Source: Oscarella lobularis (taxonomy: Eukaryota; Porifera; Homoscleromorpha; Homosclerophorida; Oscarellidae). Taken from it: a DNA stretch of 64,000 nt. The notes under the pieces are model-generated. The model was not told where the DNA came from. It worked only from the letters and a program-made list of their open reading frames with translations, and did no database searches. Location of the stretch: contig NC_089176.1 in NCBI RefSeq assembly GCF_947507565.1, positions 3,038,001-3,102,000 on the forward strand, read 5' to 3'. Positions 46,574 to 60,200 of this stretch are shown in pieces. Position 1 is the stretch's first letter. Each line of letters starts with the position of its first letter. Position numbers and translations under genes: made by a program.

Positions 46574-49500
46574 TATCTTTTTATTGAATGCTCGTCGTGT
46601 GCACGTGGCCGTACAATCGGCTGTCCCAAAGTCGGTGGGATCTTGTCCGAGGTCTGTCTTGCGTGCTATATAAAAATGGGTGATGCGGGCGAAGCGCAGT
46701 TGATTATCGAGACACCCAACTGTGTTTGGGATTATTCGACAATGAGTCTTGCTTTTTTTTCTCTAGGTCGCGTCAGGGGCTTTTGCGTTCTGTGCGAGCT
46801 TCATCGTCACATGCTCGACGCTCTTAGCAGAGCCGGTCAAGCGATCCAGCCACTTGGAATTGTGTCTAAATTGAAACGTGAGCGATTTTATGCGTATGCG
46901 GAATAGCCGTTGACGGTTGTTACGCTATCTTACAACAGATATTGCTCGGCACTTGAGGGTTGGACACCAGGAAGACGCGCACGAGTTTTTACGTTATCTT
47001 ATAGACGGAATGCAGAAGGCTTGTCTAGCAGGATTCCAGTCAAAGTGCGTAGATTTGAAAATGAAAAATTGGGATTGTTTACCTATTTCGTTGCAGTAGT
47101 TTGGATAGAGCAAGCCAAGAGACGACCGCAATACATCAGATTTTTGGAGGATATTACCGGTCTCAAGGTAAAAGGCCATTAAAGGCTGTGGACTTCGCTT
47201 TTGCTACGTCGTCGTTCTTAGTCATTTGCTTGCAGTGCAGGCACGAATCGAACACGTTCGAACCGCTTCTAGATCTAAGTCTTAATATCAAGGTGAGAAA
47301 CCTCATATAGATCATTACAGAGAATGAATATTTAATTATTCAAAATGCCTCCTTCCAGAACTGCTTTACATTAAAGAAAGCGTTAGAGCGATACATCGAA
47401 CCGGAAATACTAGACGATTCCAACAAGTACCTCTGCTCAAAGTGAACACGAATAGAAGAAGGAAGTGCTCGTCTTCTATTCTTTTATCTAGGTGTAAGCA
47501 AAAGAGGAGAGCTCAAAAACGATTGACAATTCATCATCCTCCGCGCGTCTTGACTATTCAGCTGAAGAGGTAAGAGAGACGTTGAACTCCTGACGTAGAA
47601 TCTCAAACGATTTATTTTCAGGTTTGACTTTAGTAGTATGTTTGGGTTTAAAGTAAGTAAGGACGTGAAATTCGAAGACGCGCTCGATCTTCGGCCGTTT
47701 ATGAGTCAAAAAAACGTGAGACTGTGCACCGATTGTGTAGTAGCCCAGTCAATGTTTTTTTCCCTTCTGCTCAGGGACCAAAAGAGTTATATCACTTGAA
47801 TGCCGTCTTGGTTCACTCTGGCTATTCGTGCAATTCCGGGCACTACTACTCCTTTGTCAAAAGTCCAGCCGGATTCTGGTACTCCATGAACGATTCCCAC
47901 GTGAGAAGATGAGTAGTCGTCTCGTTTCTTGCACACGCTCTGCTTCTGACAGGTTCGTCAAGTGAGCCAACAGACGGTTTTCTCGCAGCAAGCCTACTTG
48001 CTCTTCTACTGTCACACAAAGCCAAAGAATCATCACCAGCAACAACCACTACAACGCTCTCAGGTAGAGAGGAATGAAAGTCAAGTCAAATTAGGGAATT
48101 CTGTGATTTTTGGGGGCAGATGACGTCAAATCGGTCTCCGACTCCGGTAAGAGCTCCTGTTTCTAATTCGCTGCCACCGTCAAAGGAGAAGACGACCAAG
48201 ATTGTACAGCCAGTCAAGCCTCGAATAATATCTGAATCGACGACTGCGAGCAAGTCGTCTTCTACTTCAAATCAGCCGACTGCACTCAAAATTCAAAAGG
48301 TAGAAAGAGAATCACCCGAGAAAATTGTTTTCTTTTTACGTTTGGGGCTTCAGTTTGCAATTAAAATTAAAAAGCAGCCCAAGCCGTCGTGGGAAGAGGC
48401 TCTAACGGGAAAGAAAGCAGAAAAACCGTACACAAACAAGGACGACGCTAGCAAAAGCGCCATTCAGCCCGTGTCGCCGCCGTCGGCGAAAGACGCCGAA
48501 AACGTATCCGTCGTTTTGCCACAGCAGACGAAACGACTTGGCAAAGCTAAAGTGATCTTTTCTCCGCAAGTTCAGAAGCCCACAGCCATCGTTTCGCCCA
48601 GCGTGACGTCGTCGCCGTCGCCGTCAAAGGCTACATCGACGCCGAGTGACTTCGCATCGAATGCTAAATCGGTGTCTCCTCTTGTCGCGACGACGAAAGC
48701 GGAAGCGCAGAGCGACGCTTCGTCGGAAGGCTTGAAAGCTCTCAAGTCGTACGAATCTCCGGATTCAGAGATCCGGCGAAGCCCATCGCCGGCTCAAATT
48801 GTTCCGGCGACGTCGACGACGTCGGGCAGCCCGGAAAAAGTGGAGGAGGCGGAAGGCGAGCAGCGTTACGGACCGGAAGAACCGAGCTGCGTGGAGAAGA
48901 AAGAAAAGAAGAAAAAGAAGCACAAAAAGAAGAAGAAAAAGAAGAGGGGCGACGACGGCTACGAAGAAGAAATTGTCGAAGAGAGAAAGAGACGACGGTC
49001 TGGGTCGAGGCGATCGAGAAGTTTGTCCGTGGAAAAGAAGACCGAGCGACAGAGGCGGTCGAGGAGTGCGTCGTCGGATAGGGAGCCGGAACGGAAGCGG
49101 CGAGACGACGGCGAGTCGAGTCGTTCCTCTGAGAGGCGACGGCGAAAAAAGAAGCGGAAGAGGTCGCGAGACGAGTCGAGATCGAGAAGTCCGTCGGAGA
49201 GGAAAAGGACGAGACGCGCGTCTGAGTCTCGCTCGGAGCGGAAGGAGACGAGACGCGAATCGCGGGATAGAAAGCGTGAGAGAAGCCGAAGTCGGAGTAC
49301 TTCGCCCGAGAAACGATCCCATGGAAAGAAAGAAGGTATGAGTATGCGTGAAGCATTCGTTTGACATTGGGTATTGTATACCGTATGGCATGTGTGTGCT
49401 TGTGTTTTGAAGAGTCTTAGCAACGTCTTTTTTGTTGTGTGTAGTCGAGAAAGTCAAATACGTGGATGGCACCGTTTGCGTTGTCGTGGATAAAACGACG

Positions 49501-50048
49501 CGTTGTGAAAAGGATAAAGCGGACGTTGTCGGCGTGCTTACGGCGTCGACGGGCCACGGATACGGAAAATCTGGTGAAGTCGTGTAGATAAGCAGATGTG
49601 AAGTACAACTAAAATAATTTCTGTCTTAGTTGAGTCTTGGGAAGGTGGCCCGAGTAGGGTGGATAGTGCCGCCGATGTTGACGACTTGAGGCGATCTAAT
49701 CGCGACGACTGGGACGACGAATACGACAAGGGAAGAGCCAAAAAGGTCAAATCGGCTCGGAGACAGTTCGCCGGGCAGTCGTCGAAGAACGAGTTTCAGG
49801 ACATACAAAGCAAGCGAAACAAAGTCTATACGGTAAGTAAGCGGCGGGAAGCGGCTTTCATTAGTAGAGACCCCCCGTTATAAGCGATGGACGGACGCAC
49901 TGTGTTCCTTTCAAAATAATCTAGACTGCGATTCTCTTAGGGATCAAAGCATCGACTGGACGAAAATCGTCGTCAAGATCACGGTCGACATCGCGGTCAT
50001 AATCGCCACCATCACCATTACCATCGTCATTACACAGGCAAGCGTTGA
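46039..50048 (+). CDS. USP36/USP42-type ubiquitin-specific protease
   Basis: About 12 exons from ATG 46039 to TGA 50046-50048. The USP catalytic core starts at about residue 113 with [20 protein letters not shown] (catalytic Cys about residue 126, in exon 1). It continues with the [16 protein letters not shown] box (46965-47020), a zinc-ribbon Cys pair (CLQCRHES) and the C-terminal His box [14 protein letters not shown] with WYSMNDSHV (47820-47905). A long tail follows: Ser/Pro-rich, then poly-Lys (48900-48945), then Arg/Ser-rich (48980-49320). It ends with [16 protein letters not shown], a motif shared with USP36 and USP42 C termini, and a His-rich end. The basic tail suggests a nuclear or nucleolar place. 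USP36 removes ubiquitin from nucleolar proteins and histones. USP36 and USP42 cannot be separated here. Confidence 0.85.
46537..46573. repeat. (ATTT)n simple repeat in first intron of the USP gene
   Basis: Roughly nine tandem ATTT units just after the first exon of the deubiquitinase gene. A similar shorter run is in an intron of the CTHRC1-repeat gene at about 40956-40977. Confidence 0.9.
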
Positions 50049-50197
50049 TTTAAGTACTGCGGCTCGCGTGCAGAGCACTGCTGTAGTCCCCAAAAAGTTT
50101 GGTTACTATGAAAGTATTCAATGGAACCCTATAATCAGAAACAGAAATCGTTGTTGTACCAGTTGAGAAAGCTACGTCGTATATGGCCAGTTTTAAT

Positions 50198-50212
50198 AAT
50201 AAAGCATTTATT
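50198..50212. terminator. Back-to-back poly(A) signals for two convergent genes
   Basis: AATAAAGCATTTATT reads as AATAAA on the plus strand (150 bases past the USP stop) and on the minus strand (100 bases past the LMTK-like gene stop). The two transcripts would overlap around it. Confidence 0.7.
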
Positions 50213-50311
50213 CGCTTTCTAAGAAAATAGTAGTAGTACAAAATATTCATTAGCAAAAACGGACAAAAAAACGTATAAGGTGGGGGGGATAAGACTATTG
50301 TTTTGCATTTT

Positions 50312-53300
50312 CTACCAAATCAAAGCAGATACATTGTCGCCCGTTTTACTCGACGAATTACCGTCATCGTCGTCGCCCTTCGATGCTGGTGAGGAAGACG
50401 CTTCGTCGTTTGATTTAAGAGAATCTAGATCGGTCGCTTTTACAGGCGTTGAATCCTTCTTCTGCTGCTGCTGCCGTTTCTTTCGATCCAGCGTGTCCGA
50501 TCGGTAGTACAAAGATTCCTCGTCGCCCGTCGTCGTCGTCTCTTGACTATCTGCGTCCACGTCTTCTTCCTCCGTTTCGTCCCCTTCGTCTTCGTCGAGA
50601 CTTCGAAGTGATACGATCGATATGTTGAACGTTTCGGACGCACTATTGAAACTGACCGACTTTTTCTCCTTCGGAATCTGCGAGAGAAACCAGAACAAGT
50701 AAGCAACTCTGCACGAAATTCTTCTCGAGTCTCGTTCTTACGTCAATAGGAGAACGCAGCGAACTTTTTCGCGGCGCCGACATCGCTTTTTTCACTTCGT
50801 CTTCGTTCGCCGCTTTCTCGAGTGCCTCTAAGATTTCGCTCTTCCGCTCCGACGCCGACGCCGTGAGAGGCGGCGAACCCTTGACGACGCCCGGTGACGT
50901 CGTCACGTCCGACAAGCGTTTCACCTGACGAGGAACAATATTCGGTGACGACGTCGCTACTGGGGAGGTTGATCGCGCCTGTTCAACGGCGGTCGGACGA
51001 GGACGAGACGGCGATTCGTGTAACGGCGAAGCAACTGTGGCGTTGCGACGAGACGGCGACTGCTTTCGAGTCTAGAAATGAGGATTCGTTCAGAAACAGG
51101 TGATGTTATAAAGGTAATTTTTATTTCATACCGGTGAAGAATGTTTTTCGGGATCGAATTGCATTCTGAACGAATCCGGCACTTCTACCGACGTTGAAAG
51201 GGCGTCAGCCGCTTCAAGTAGCTGGACGGTCGTTGGTCTGACTTCGGGCTGCAACCAACAGGCTTGCGCTATTGTGAAACTGGTCCACCAAAGAGAAGGG
51301 GGGAAAATCAGTTCAAAATTGAAGTAGTGCACTGCCCATACATTTGTGAGTCGTCGCCTACTGCATCCGACGGGTTTGTGAGGAGCACCGCCGTTTGATC
51401 AAAAATAACCGACTCGATTACTTCCTCGTTTGACAGGGATTCATACGGCCTCTGCGCCATGGATAGGATTTCCCACAGAGCAACTCCGAACGACCTAAAC
51501 ATGCGTTACATTCCCAAATTGAAGGCGACCCGATCATACCAAACGTCTGCGGCTTTTGTTCGCGGTTGAACTTCGGTTGTGCTGTTTTTTTCATCCCGTT
51601 TTAGACTCTCTGGTGCCATCCAGCGTACGGGCAACAGACCGGGGAAGTTTTCTTCTTCATGATAATCGTCCTAACAGTAACGAAAAAAATTCTTATACAG
51701 TATATCCAGGCACAGGCATTGTGAGTTTACCCGAAACAATTGTTTTGCAAGACCGTAGTCTCCAATTTTGACAGACATGTCACTTGCCAACTGGAAATTT
51801 CGGGTTGCCACGTCACTAACAAATTCGAGTAGGCTTTTAGAATGCGTAAATCGGTGACTGCTTTACCCGTGAATGAAATTGTTCTGGTGTAGAACGTCAA
51901 GTCCCGTTGCCATGTCAACGGCTATTCGAACAAAAACGCGTCGCTCTTTGAGCGCTGCCGCATCCCATCGATGACGTATGAGGTAAGTTTTGAGATTTCC
52001 CTGAGGGCAGTTTTCGAGTACGGCGAGATAAGGGTCCGCTTCGGTGCACAGTGCCAGTAGAGCTAAAACGTTGGGATGTTGCTCTACGTACCTAGAAGAA
52101 GAAAATAGTTATTTGAGTTTCAAGCTATTATAAACTACCATAGATGCTCTAGTCCTTTCAAGAAGTCCGGTTTAGCTGAAACATTTGCAAGCTCCTAAGC
52201 CATTTCCTTTATCAGCTATGAAACAACGAGTCCCTAGAACCGTTCTTACTTGAATTACAATTTTGGTTTTCTTCAGCCCAGAAACGATGCGATGTCCCGT
52301 TCCTTCATAGACCTGAGCAGCGCGATAGAAACAAGAAAGCGGTAAGAAAGCACGCGCTGACCTTAAATGTTCCCGTTTCACCCAATTCCTTATCAAACTT
52401 TAGTTGATCTCGCGGAAAATTCATTAGAATGTGATCAGCCATGGAACGCGTTCCAGCTAGAAGCCAATCAGTAGGACTGCACACTAGCATTACAATGAAA
52501 AATTCTGACTGACCTTTTTCTTCCAAAAGACTCTCGTTGGGATTTCCAGGTTGCAATATGATATTATCGTCCAATGACGAACCTGACGAGGTGCGGCTCT
52601 TGTGTTTCAATTTCTCCTTTTCCATCTTCTCCAGCTCCTTTTTCTTTCGTTTCTCCTCTTCCTTCAGGCGCTTTTCTTCTTCCTTCAATCGCTTCTCCTC
52701 CTCCTTTTGGCGTCGCTTTTCTTCCTTCAGCTGCTGTTTTCCTGCGACAGGCTGAACCGGCAGCACATCCTCCGTCGTTTTCTGCCAAGTCGTTTCCTCG
52801 ACGGACGATTCCAGAGGCTTCATGCTCTGCATCGCTACGCCTCCGTCGTCCAACCCGCTCTCAACCTCGTACGTCAAATCGTCTCGCGATTCAGACGACT
52901 TCAGTCGAAACGAGCCCTTCCGCTCGCGCCTTCGCCACCGACAGCAAAGGACACAACCAATTGTAATCAAAATAATCAACAGCACAACGGCAACCACAAC
53001 GGCAATAAAAATAGCGAGGTAGGGCATACGAAAGGGTGGCCACCAGCCTGCCGACGTTGAATCAGACGGTGATTTAGTCGACGATGACGTCGTTAGCACC
53101 GTTGGAGCAAAATCATTGCACAATCCGCCGCATTCACCACATGAATTCACGTCGTCAGCCCAACACCCGGCACCTTTCTTACAACTCGCCGAACATTGAA
53201 TCGCGTCGCATTGACTTCCGTCGCCGTTGTCTCGAACAAGAAGCGTCGGCACGTAGTCATCACCTTGCGACCATGACCAAAGAATGTCCGGTGACGACGA

Positions 53301-54121
53301 TCCGTTTAGGATCCATAGCCAGTTGATACCCTTGTCGCCCGTGTCGTCGCGCGGTCGACGCACAAACGACGTCTGTCCCCACTGCGGATAGCCGGCGAAG
53401 CACAACATGCGATTGCCTTCGACGTGAACTGTGCCCTGCTGGATTTTCTTCAATCGACTCAAGGCGCGCAGATTTACCAATGCGACGTTGTAACTGATCG
53501 ACAGGGCGTAGTATCCTGCTATCAGGTCGCCACCGCCGATCGTTTCGACGAGCGAGAGCGCGGATAAACTAGTCAGTTGCGCGTTACGGTCGATTTGCAC
53601 GGAGCCGTCGATTTCGTTTAGACTTTGAAAGCCGCCGACGTCGCTCAGCTTCGGATTGTAGACGACAACGAGCGAACCGGCGAGCCGTTTCAGCTTATTC
53701 AGAACCGATATGCTGAGCAGCGACGGATTGCGACGAATTTCGACGCCGTCGCCGACGGCGACGAGTTTATCGAAACCGCGCAAATCGGTTATGCTCGTGC
53801 AGGCGACTCGCAATCGACCCGTCACGTTGACGAGATCGTCGAACTCGCCGATCGCGCTGTCGTCGATTGGCGACGGCGACTGATCGTCGTCGCACGATCC
53901 GATGACGAGATCGCCCGTTATCGTCTCGCATTCCGACCAACGCTCGACGTCGGCAAGCGTCGACACGAGCGCGTCCTTCTCATTGACGGGACAACCTCGC
54001 GAAAAGAAAGAAAGAAAAACAAATAATGTACGATCTATTGGAAATCGTGGAGTCTACTTGCGATGGCCGTGTGAAGGTAAAAGACGGCGTAGCAGTAGTA
54101 AACAAAGTCTCGTGCCGTCAT
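50312..54121 (-). CDS. Receptor with insulin/EGF-receptor-type L domains and an LMTK-like kinase domain
   Basis: Signal-peptide exon 54121 to about 54059 (MTARDFVYYCYAVFYLHTA), then a large exon from about 54002 to about 52520. That exon encodes receptor L repeats (ITDLRGFDKLVAVGDGVEIR; SLSALSLVETIGG), a Cys-rich furin-like remnant (CSASCKKGAGCW..CGECGGLC), a Ser/Thr stalk, one membrane span (IFIAVVVAVVLLIILITI, near 52990) and a long charged EEEKRLK repeat helix. Kinase exons follow at 52440-51150: glycine loop GETGTF, IVIQEL where LMTKs have IVKEL (beta-3 Lys replaced by Gln), HGDVATRN catalytic loop, DYG in place of DFG, RWMAPESL, and DVWSFGVALWE. The C-terminal tail (51080-50312) is Ser/Asp-rich with a PP1-type KSVSF motif, as in LMTKs. 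Membrane signalling is inferred; kinase activity is doubtful. Confidence 0.75.
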
Positions 54122-54291
54122 TTGCTGGTTCTTCTTCTAGCGAAGCCGTATATCTCGCATCGTGGTCGTCGGCATACGGGATCGAATAGCGTGACCACCG
54201 TTCCGACCAATCGAGAACTCGCTCACGTTCCGCCCCCCTTAGAGACGCCGACACGCCTCAACTGCAAACACAGTCCCACGGCTAGGCGAAA
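54122..54291. promoter_or_regulatory. Shared divergent promoter region of the LMTK-like receptor and dynein genes
   Basis: Only 170 bases separate the two start codons, so both 5' UTRs and core promoters must lie here or overlap coding sequence. No TATA box is evident. Confidence 0.5.
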
Positions 54292-57200
54292 ATGGCCGAA
54301 CACGAGGATGAGGGCGCCGGCGAAAGCGAAGGAGACGTTCGCATCGTCTTCTTATCTGATTATGTACTCAAGACGCTCAAATTGAAGCCGGATAAATGGA
54401 CGAAAATGCTGGCGACCGAAGAGGCGCCGATTGCCATATCGGAATTCCTCGAAAAGCCCGAAATCACCACGCTGGTTATTTATCAGAACCAGCAGGGCCA
54501 GCTGACGCCGTCGTTCGACTTTCCGACGACGTCCAAGCTGAAATCGGTCTACTTCGTCAAAAAAGAACGCACGGCGGTAAACGCGCAGAACATGCGCGCC
54601 GTTCTCACGTTCGGCGACATGTCATACGCGCCGCTCGAACATCTGTCTTCTCTCGTGGACGATGTACGTATAGTTTTTTCACGTTGCTACTGGCAACGGC
54701 TCCTCCTCCATTCACGTGTGTCTCTCTCTCGTAGATTCTCTTACCGCTGATTGGCAACGACGGAAATCACGGCGAATGGCCGTCAGTCGTTTCGCAGGAC
54801 GTGCAAAAGCACGCGCAAGATTTGAAGAACAGCGTCTACGTCGTTGCCGGTCAAGTCAAAGGACGAACGCTACTTCCGCTTCCGGCCAACGCCACCGCCG
54901 CGTCCGACGACGTCGTCACAAACAGAAGGTTCGATTATTTTTTCAACCCTTCCAAAAAAAGTCTTATATTCTCTTTCCCAGAGGCGACGCGTTTGACAAG
55001 GGCATTGTTCACGCCGTCGAAACCGTCGTCATCGATTGGGTCCATCAGACGCAGGACGTGCTGAAGAAGAGCTCGGCGCAGGCGCTTCTCGACGGCTCCA
55101 ATCCGATGCCGTTCGTCGAGCTCGACTTCTGGGAGGCGCGTCAGGCGAACGTCGAGTACATATTCGATCAGCTGCAGGATGGAAAGGTGCGAAAGATGGC
55201 CGAGTTGTTGGAAAGGACGAAGAGCAGCTATTTTCCGGCGTTCAAGAAAATGTTCAACGACGTCAGAGCAGGTAGGGAAAAAATTAAATTATAATAAAGA
55301 CCTAATAGATTTTCATTTTAGCTTATATTGAAGCCAGCGACATCTCGCTTTATCTGAAACCACTTCGACGTCAGCTGGAGAGTCTTGACAGCGGCGACTA
55401 CTCGGAGATAAACGAACAGCTAGCAGCCGTGATGCACACCGTCTGCATCATATGGGCCAATTCGGAGTTCTATTGCCAGCCGGCGAGAATCATCGTTCTT
55501 CTACAGGAACTCGCAAATTTTGTCATGGAATTGGTGGGCAAGAAATCAGCTAACTAGTTGTGTGAGTCATGTTTGGGATTTTTTTCTTTCCCCCAGACCA
55601 AGACGTTTGTGAGTCCCGATGAAATCTTTCGTTCCGAGGCTGACGAAGCGCTGGAGAAGATCACGGAGGCGCTGAACGTCTGTCGAAATTTCCGCCGGCT
55701 TTATGATCAGAAAAAGGCCACTTTGACCGATTACTATGCTGATCTTCCTGATAAGGAAGTTCGCTCGTGGGACTTTGAATCCAAATTGATTTTCACGCGA
55801 TTTGATCTGTTTGTTGGTCGCCTGGCTACGCTTGAGGTGCCTGGTAGACGCGAACGGCGTTTTGTAATTTTATCCTATTTTTTTGTAGGAGTACTTCAAT
55901 ACGGTCATGGAATTCGCGAAATTGGAGAAAGTGGACTTTTCCGGAATCAAAGCTTCAAGTCTTCTCGACGTGGTTCAGCAGGTGTTTGCTGAATTCCAAG
56001 ACCAAGTGACCGTCTTTAGTCAATCGTCGTACGATCCGTTGGACACCGAAAGCACGGTAGAGAGAAGAAAGGAACCCTTATAACGTCACATTCATTCGTC
56101 TCTGCGCAGGAATTCGTACGAGATTATAAGACGTTCTTTGAAAAAGTGTGCAATTTAGACGACAGAATGTCGACGGTGTTGCGACAGGCTCTAGACGACT
56201 GCTCGGGTCCGCAGTCCGTTTTTAAGGTGAGGCTGAAACCTCTTGAGTCTTCCTTCGATTTCTCTTGTTTCTCTAGCTATTGGACATCTTTGGGAGTTTG
56301 ATCGATCGTCCCATCGTTCACGAACATTTCGTCGACAAACTGCCCATGCTCATTTCCTCGATGGATCGCTACTTGGATCAGAATAAATTCATCTACGACG
56401 AACAGCAAGCGGAGCCGGCCGACGACAGATTGCCGTATCGACGGAGAAACATGCCCGTCGTGTCGGGAACTCTCAATTGGTCCCAAGAGCTGAGAGATCG
56501 GCTTACGGGACCGATGACGCGACTTCGGCAGCTGAATCACGGCGCACTGGAAGGAGCCGAGACGATGATCATGTTCAGCAAGTTCGAGGAAATGATGGAA
56601 CTTCTGGCAGAGTGAGTCTCAAAATGTTCTAATAGAAAGTCTGGCTCTCTGAACCTTGCTTAATTAGGCACGATCAGGGGGTGTATAAAGATTGGGCGAA
56701 AGGAGTCGACGAAATATCAAAAATCAATCTGGAGCGGCCTCTGTTGGTGCGCAACGACGAAACGATGCTTATCAGCGTCAACTTCGATCCCCAGGTAAAA
56801 CATGTACACATACATATCTTCGCGAAGATAACATCACGCTTTGTTTCTTTTTGTAGCTCGTGTCCGTGCTGAAGGAGGTTCGTTATCTCGAAATGCGAAC
56901 CGGCGAAGGCGAGGAGTTACCGTCCGAAGCGGCGGCCGTCTATTCGAAAAACGAGACGTATCGTAAGTACTTGGCCAATCTCGATTTGATCGTCGCCTGG
57001 TACAACGAAGTGAGAGAAACGGTGCTCGACGTCGAGTTTCCCCTCATAGCCGATCAACTGGAAAAAATTGACAGTCAGCTAGAGCAATCGCTGACGACTC
57101 TGACTTGGGCCGGCGAAGGTACGTACGTCCAGCTAAAGAACCACGTAGGTTTGCGAAGTGAAATTTCTCTCTGTCTCTCTCTAAAGGGGTTTGGGAGTAC

Positions 57201-60200
57201 GTCGAGACAACGCGAGACCTAGTCCACGACTTGCAGCAACGCGTCCAATCGGCAAAGAACAACGTCGACCGCATGCTTCAAAGGATGTCCAAGTGGTCCG
57301 AGACGCCGCTCTTCGAACGAAAGGACGGCAAAAAGGACGCGACGCTCGCCTTGGACGATCGAAAAACCCGACTTCGCGCTCGCTATTCGATCATCGCGAC
57401 GACGGGCGAGGACATTCATCGACTCGTCGCCGAGAATCTCGCCTTCTTTCAAGCCGACGAATCGTCGAGCATCTGGCGAAGTTACATCGAGTACTTGGAC
57501 GAATTGATCGTCGACGGATTTTTCAACGCGATTCACTGTTCGCTCGCGTTTCTGCTCAACAACACCGATCCGGAGAAGGGCGGTCGAATTCCCCTTCTCG
57601 AAGCGAAACTCGAACTCCAGGCTCCCAACGTCGTCTTCACGCCGTCGCTCGACGAGGACGCGTCCGACGGGTTCTATCATCTCGTCGACGGCATCGTGTC
57701 GGACATCTTTCACGTCTCCTCCTTGATGAAACGACTCGTCAAGAGCGACGCCGGCGCCGGCGCCGACGACGTCGAGACGGATCACTATCTCGACGATCTC
57801 GAGGACATGGTCGAGTTGTCGGACATGAAAGCCGAGTTGATGGATCGGTGTCAGGCGGTCGTTGCGAAAGCGTTGCAGTATCGCAGCTCGTTCGACTCGT
57901 ACGCGTATCTGTGGGTTGACGATCGGCAGGAGTTTATGGGTAAATTTCTGCGCTACAATCACGTTCCCACCGTCGAGGAAATGGAACAGTACGGCGACGA
58001 GGACGTGCCGGAGAGTCCGCCGACGCTCGCGCACTTCAAGCAACAAATCGACGCGTACGAGAAACTCTACGCGGACGTGAATCAAGTCGACGGGACGTGT
58101 CAGTTCGACGTTTGGTTTAAAGTCGACGCGCGCCCGTTCAAGCAGGGTCTGCTGAATATCATCAAGAAGTGGAGTTTGATGTTCAAGCATCATCTCACGG
58201 AACACGTCACGAGCAGGTAAAAAAATAATTATTTATATTCGCAGAGGGAAAAAATTAAGTGGTCGAATTTTTTTAGTCTGGACGATTTGGCTGCTTTTAT
58301 TACGAAAGTCGACGCTGGATTAGCGAAAGAGGTCGAAGACGGCGACTACGACGGTCTCGTCGCCGTCATCGGGCATCTGATGGCCGTCAAAGATCGCTCG
58401 CAGAGCACGGACGTCATGTTCGAACCGCTCAAAGAAACGATCGATCTCCTGAAAACGTACGAACAGGAGATGTCCGAAGAGGTGTACAAGCTTCTCGAGG
58501 AGTTGCCCGATCGATGGACGAACTTGAAAAAAGTCGTCTTGAGCGCTAAGCAAGCCGTCGCTCCCCTGCACACCAACGAGGTGGCGGTCATCCGGAAAAA
58601 GTGCGCGTCGTTCGACGTGAAGCAGCACGAGTTTCGCGAACGATTTCGAAAAGTCGCGCCGCTCGCCTACGATTCGACGAACGCGTACGCGCGTCTCGAT
58701 CGGCTGCACGTCGAGATAACGGATTTCGAGAAGGAGATGGCCGACTTGCAGAAATCGGCGGCTCTCTTCGAAGTGAACACGCCCGATTTCAAGCAACTGA
58801 AAGCGTGCCGACGCGAAGTCGGGCTCATGAAGCAACTGTGGGACGTCGTCGAGTTGGTTCACAGTTCCATTGAGGAGTGGAAGACGACGCTGTGGCGAGA
58901 GGTCAACGTCGAAACGATGGACATCGATTTGAAGAAGTTCGTCAAGGACATTCGCATGCTCGACAAGGAGATGCGCGCCTGGGACGCGTTCGGCGGCGTC
59001 GATTCGACCGTTAAGAATATGGTGACGTCGTTGCGCGCCGTCGGCGAGTTGCAGAATCCGGCGATTCGCGATCGGCATTGGCTTCAGTTGATGCAGGCGA
59101 CGAAAGTCAAGTTCGCCATGTCGGCGGAGACGAATCTCGCCGATTTGCTCAAATTGAATTTGCACAATTTCGAGGACGAAGTCAGGGGAATCGTCGACAA
59201 GGCGACGAAAGAGTTGAACATGGAGAAGATCTTGAAAGAGTTGGACGTGACGTGGTCGCAGATGGAATTCGAGCACGAACCCCATCCGCGTACGAGCATC
59301 ACGTTGCTGAAATCGAGCGAAGAACTGATCGAGACGCTCGAAGACAATCAAGTCCAATTGCAGAACATGATGACGTCGAAATACATCGCATTTTTTCTCG
59401 AAGAAGTTTCGACGTGGCAGAAGAGATTGTCGACCGCCGACTCGGTGATTACGATTTGGTTCGAAGTCCAGCGCACGTGGTCTCACTTGGAGAGCATTTT
59501 CATCGGATCGGAAGACATTCGCTCCCAGTTACCCGAAGATTCGAAACTTTTTGACGGAATCGACGAAGACTTCAAAGCTCTCGCGGCCGACGCAGTAAAA
59601 ACGCCAAATGTGGTCGAGGCGACCAATAAAAAGGGTCTTTACGAGACGCTGGAAGATATTCAGGGTCGATTGTCGGTCTGCGAGAAGGCGTTGGCCGAGT
59701 ATCTGGAGACAAAGCGACTCGCCTTTCCGCGTTTCTACTTCGTCTCGTCAGCCGATCTGCTCGATATTCTATCTAAGGGTAATCTGCCGACCGAAGTCGC
59801 TCGCCATCTGGCGAAACTTTTCGACAATATGGCTCGTTTGAAGTTCAAGGAGGATGACGACGGCAAGCCGATGAAGATCGCTTTGGGAATGTACAGCAAA
59901 GAAGGAGAATACGTCGACTTCAGCGAGCCGTGCGAATGCGTCGGTCAAGTCGAAGTGTGGCTCAATAGACTGATGGAAACGATGCAAGCGACGGTGCGAC
60001 ACGAACTGTGCGAATCGGTGTCCGCCTACGAGTTCAAGGCTCGCGATCAATGGCTCTTCGATTTTCCGGCTCAGATCGCTCTGACGACGACGCAGATTTG
60101 GTGGACGACCGAAGTGAATATCGCCTTCAGTCGACTCGAAGAGGGCTACGAGAACGCGCTCAAGGACTATTTCAAGAAACAGGTCAATCAACTGACCGCC

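Noticed and set aside
48742..49472. Several 150-235-codon ORFs opposite and beside the Arg/Ser-rich tail of the USP gene
   Set aside because: They are frame shadows of a repetitive Lys/Arg/Ser coding tract, low-complexity Ser/Phe or Arg strings.
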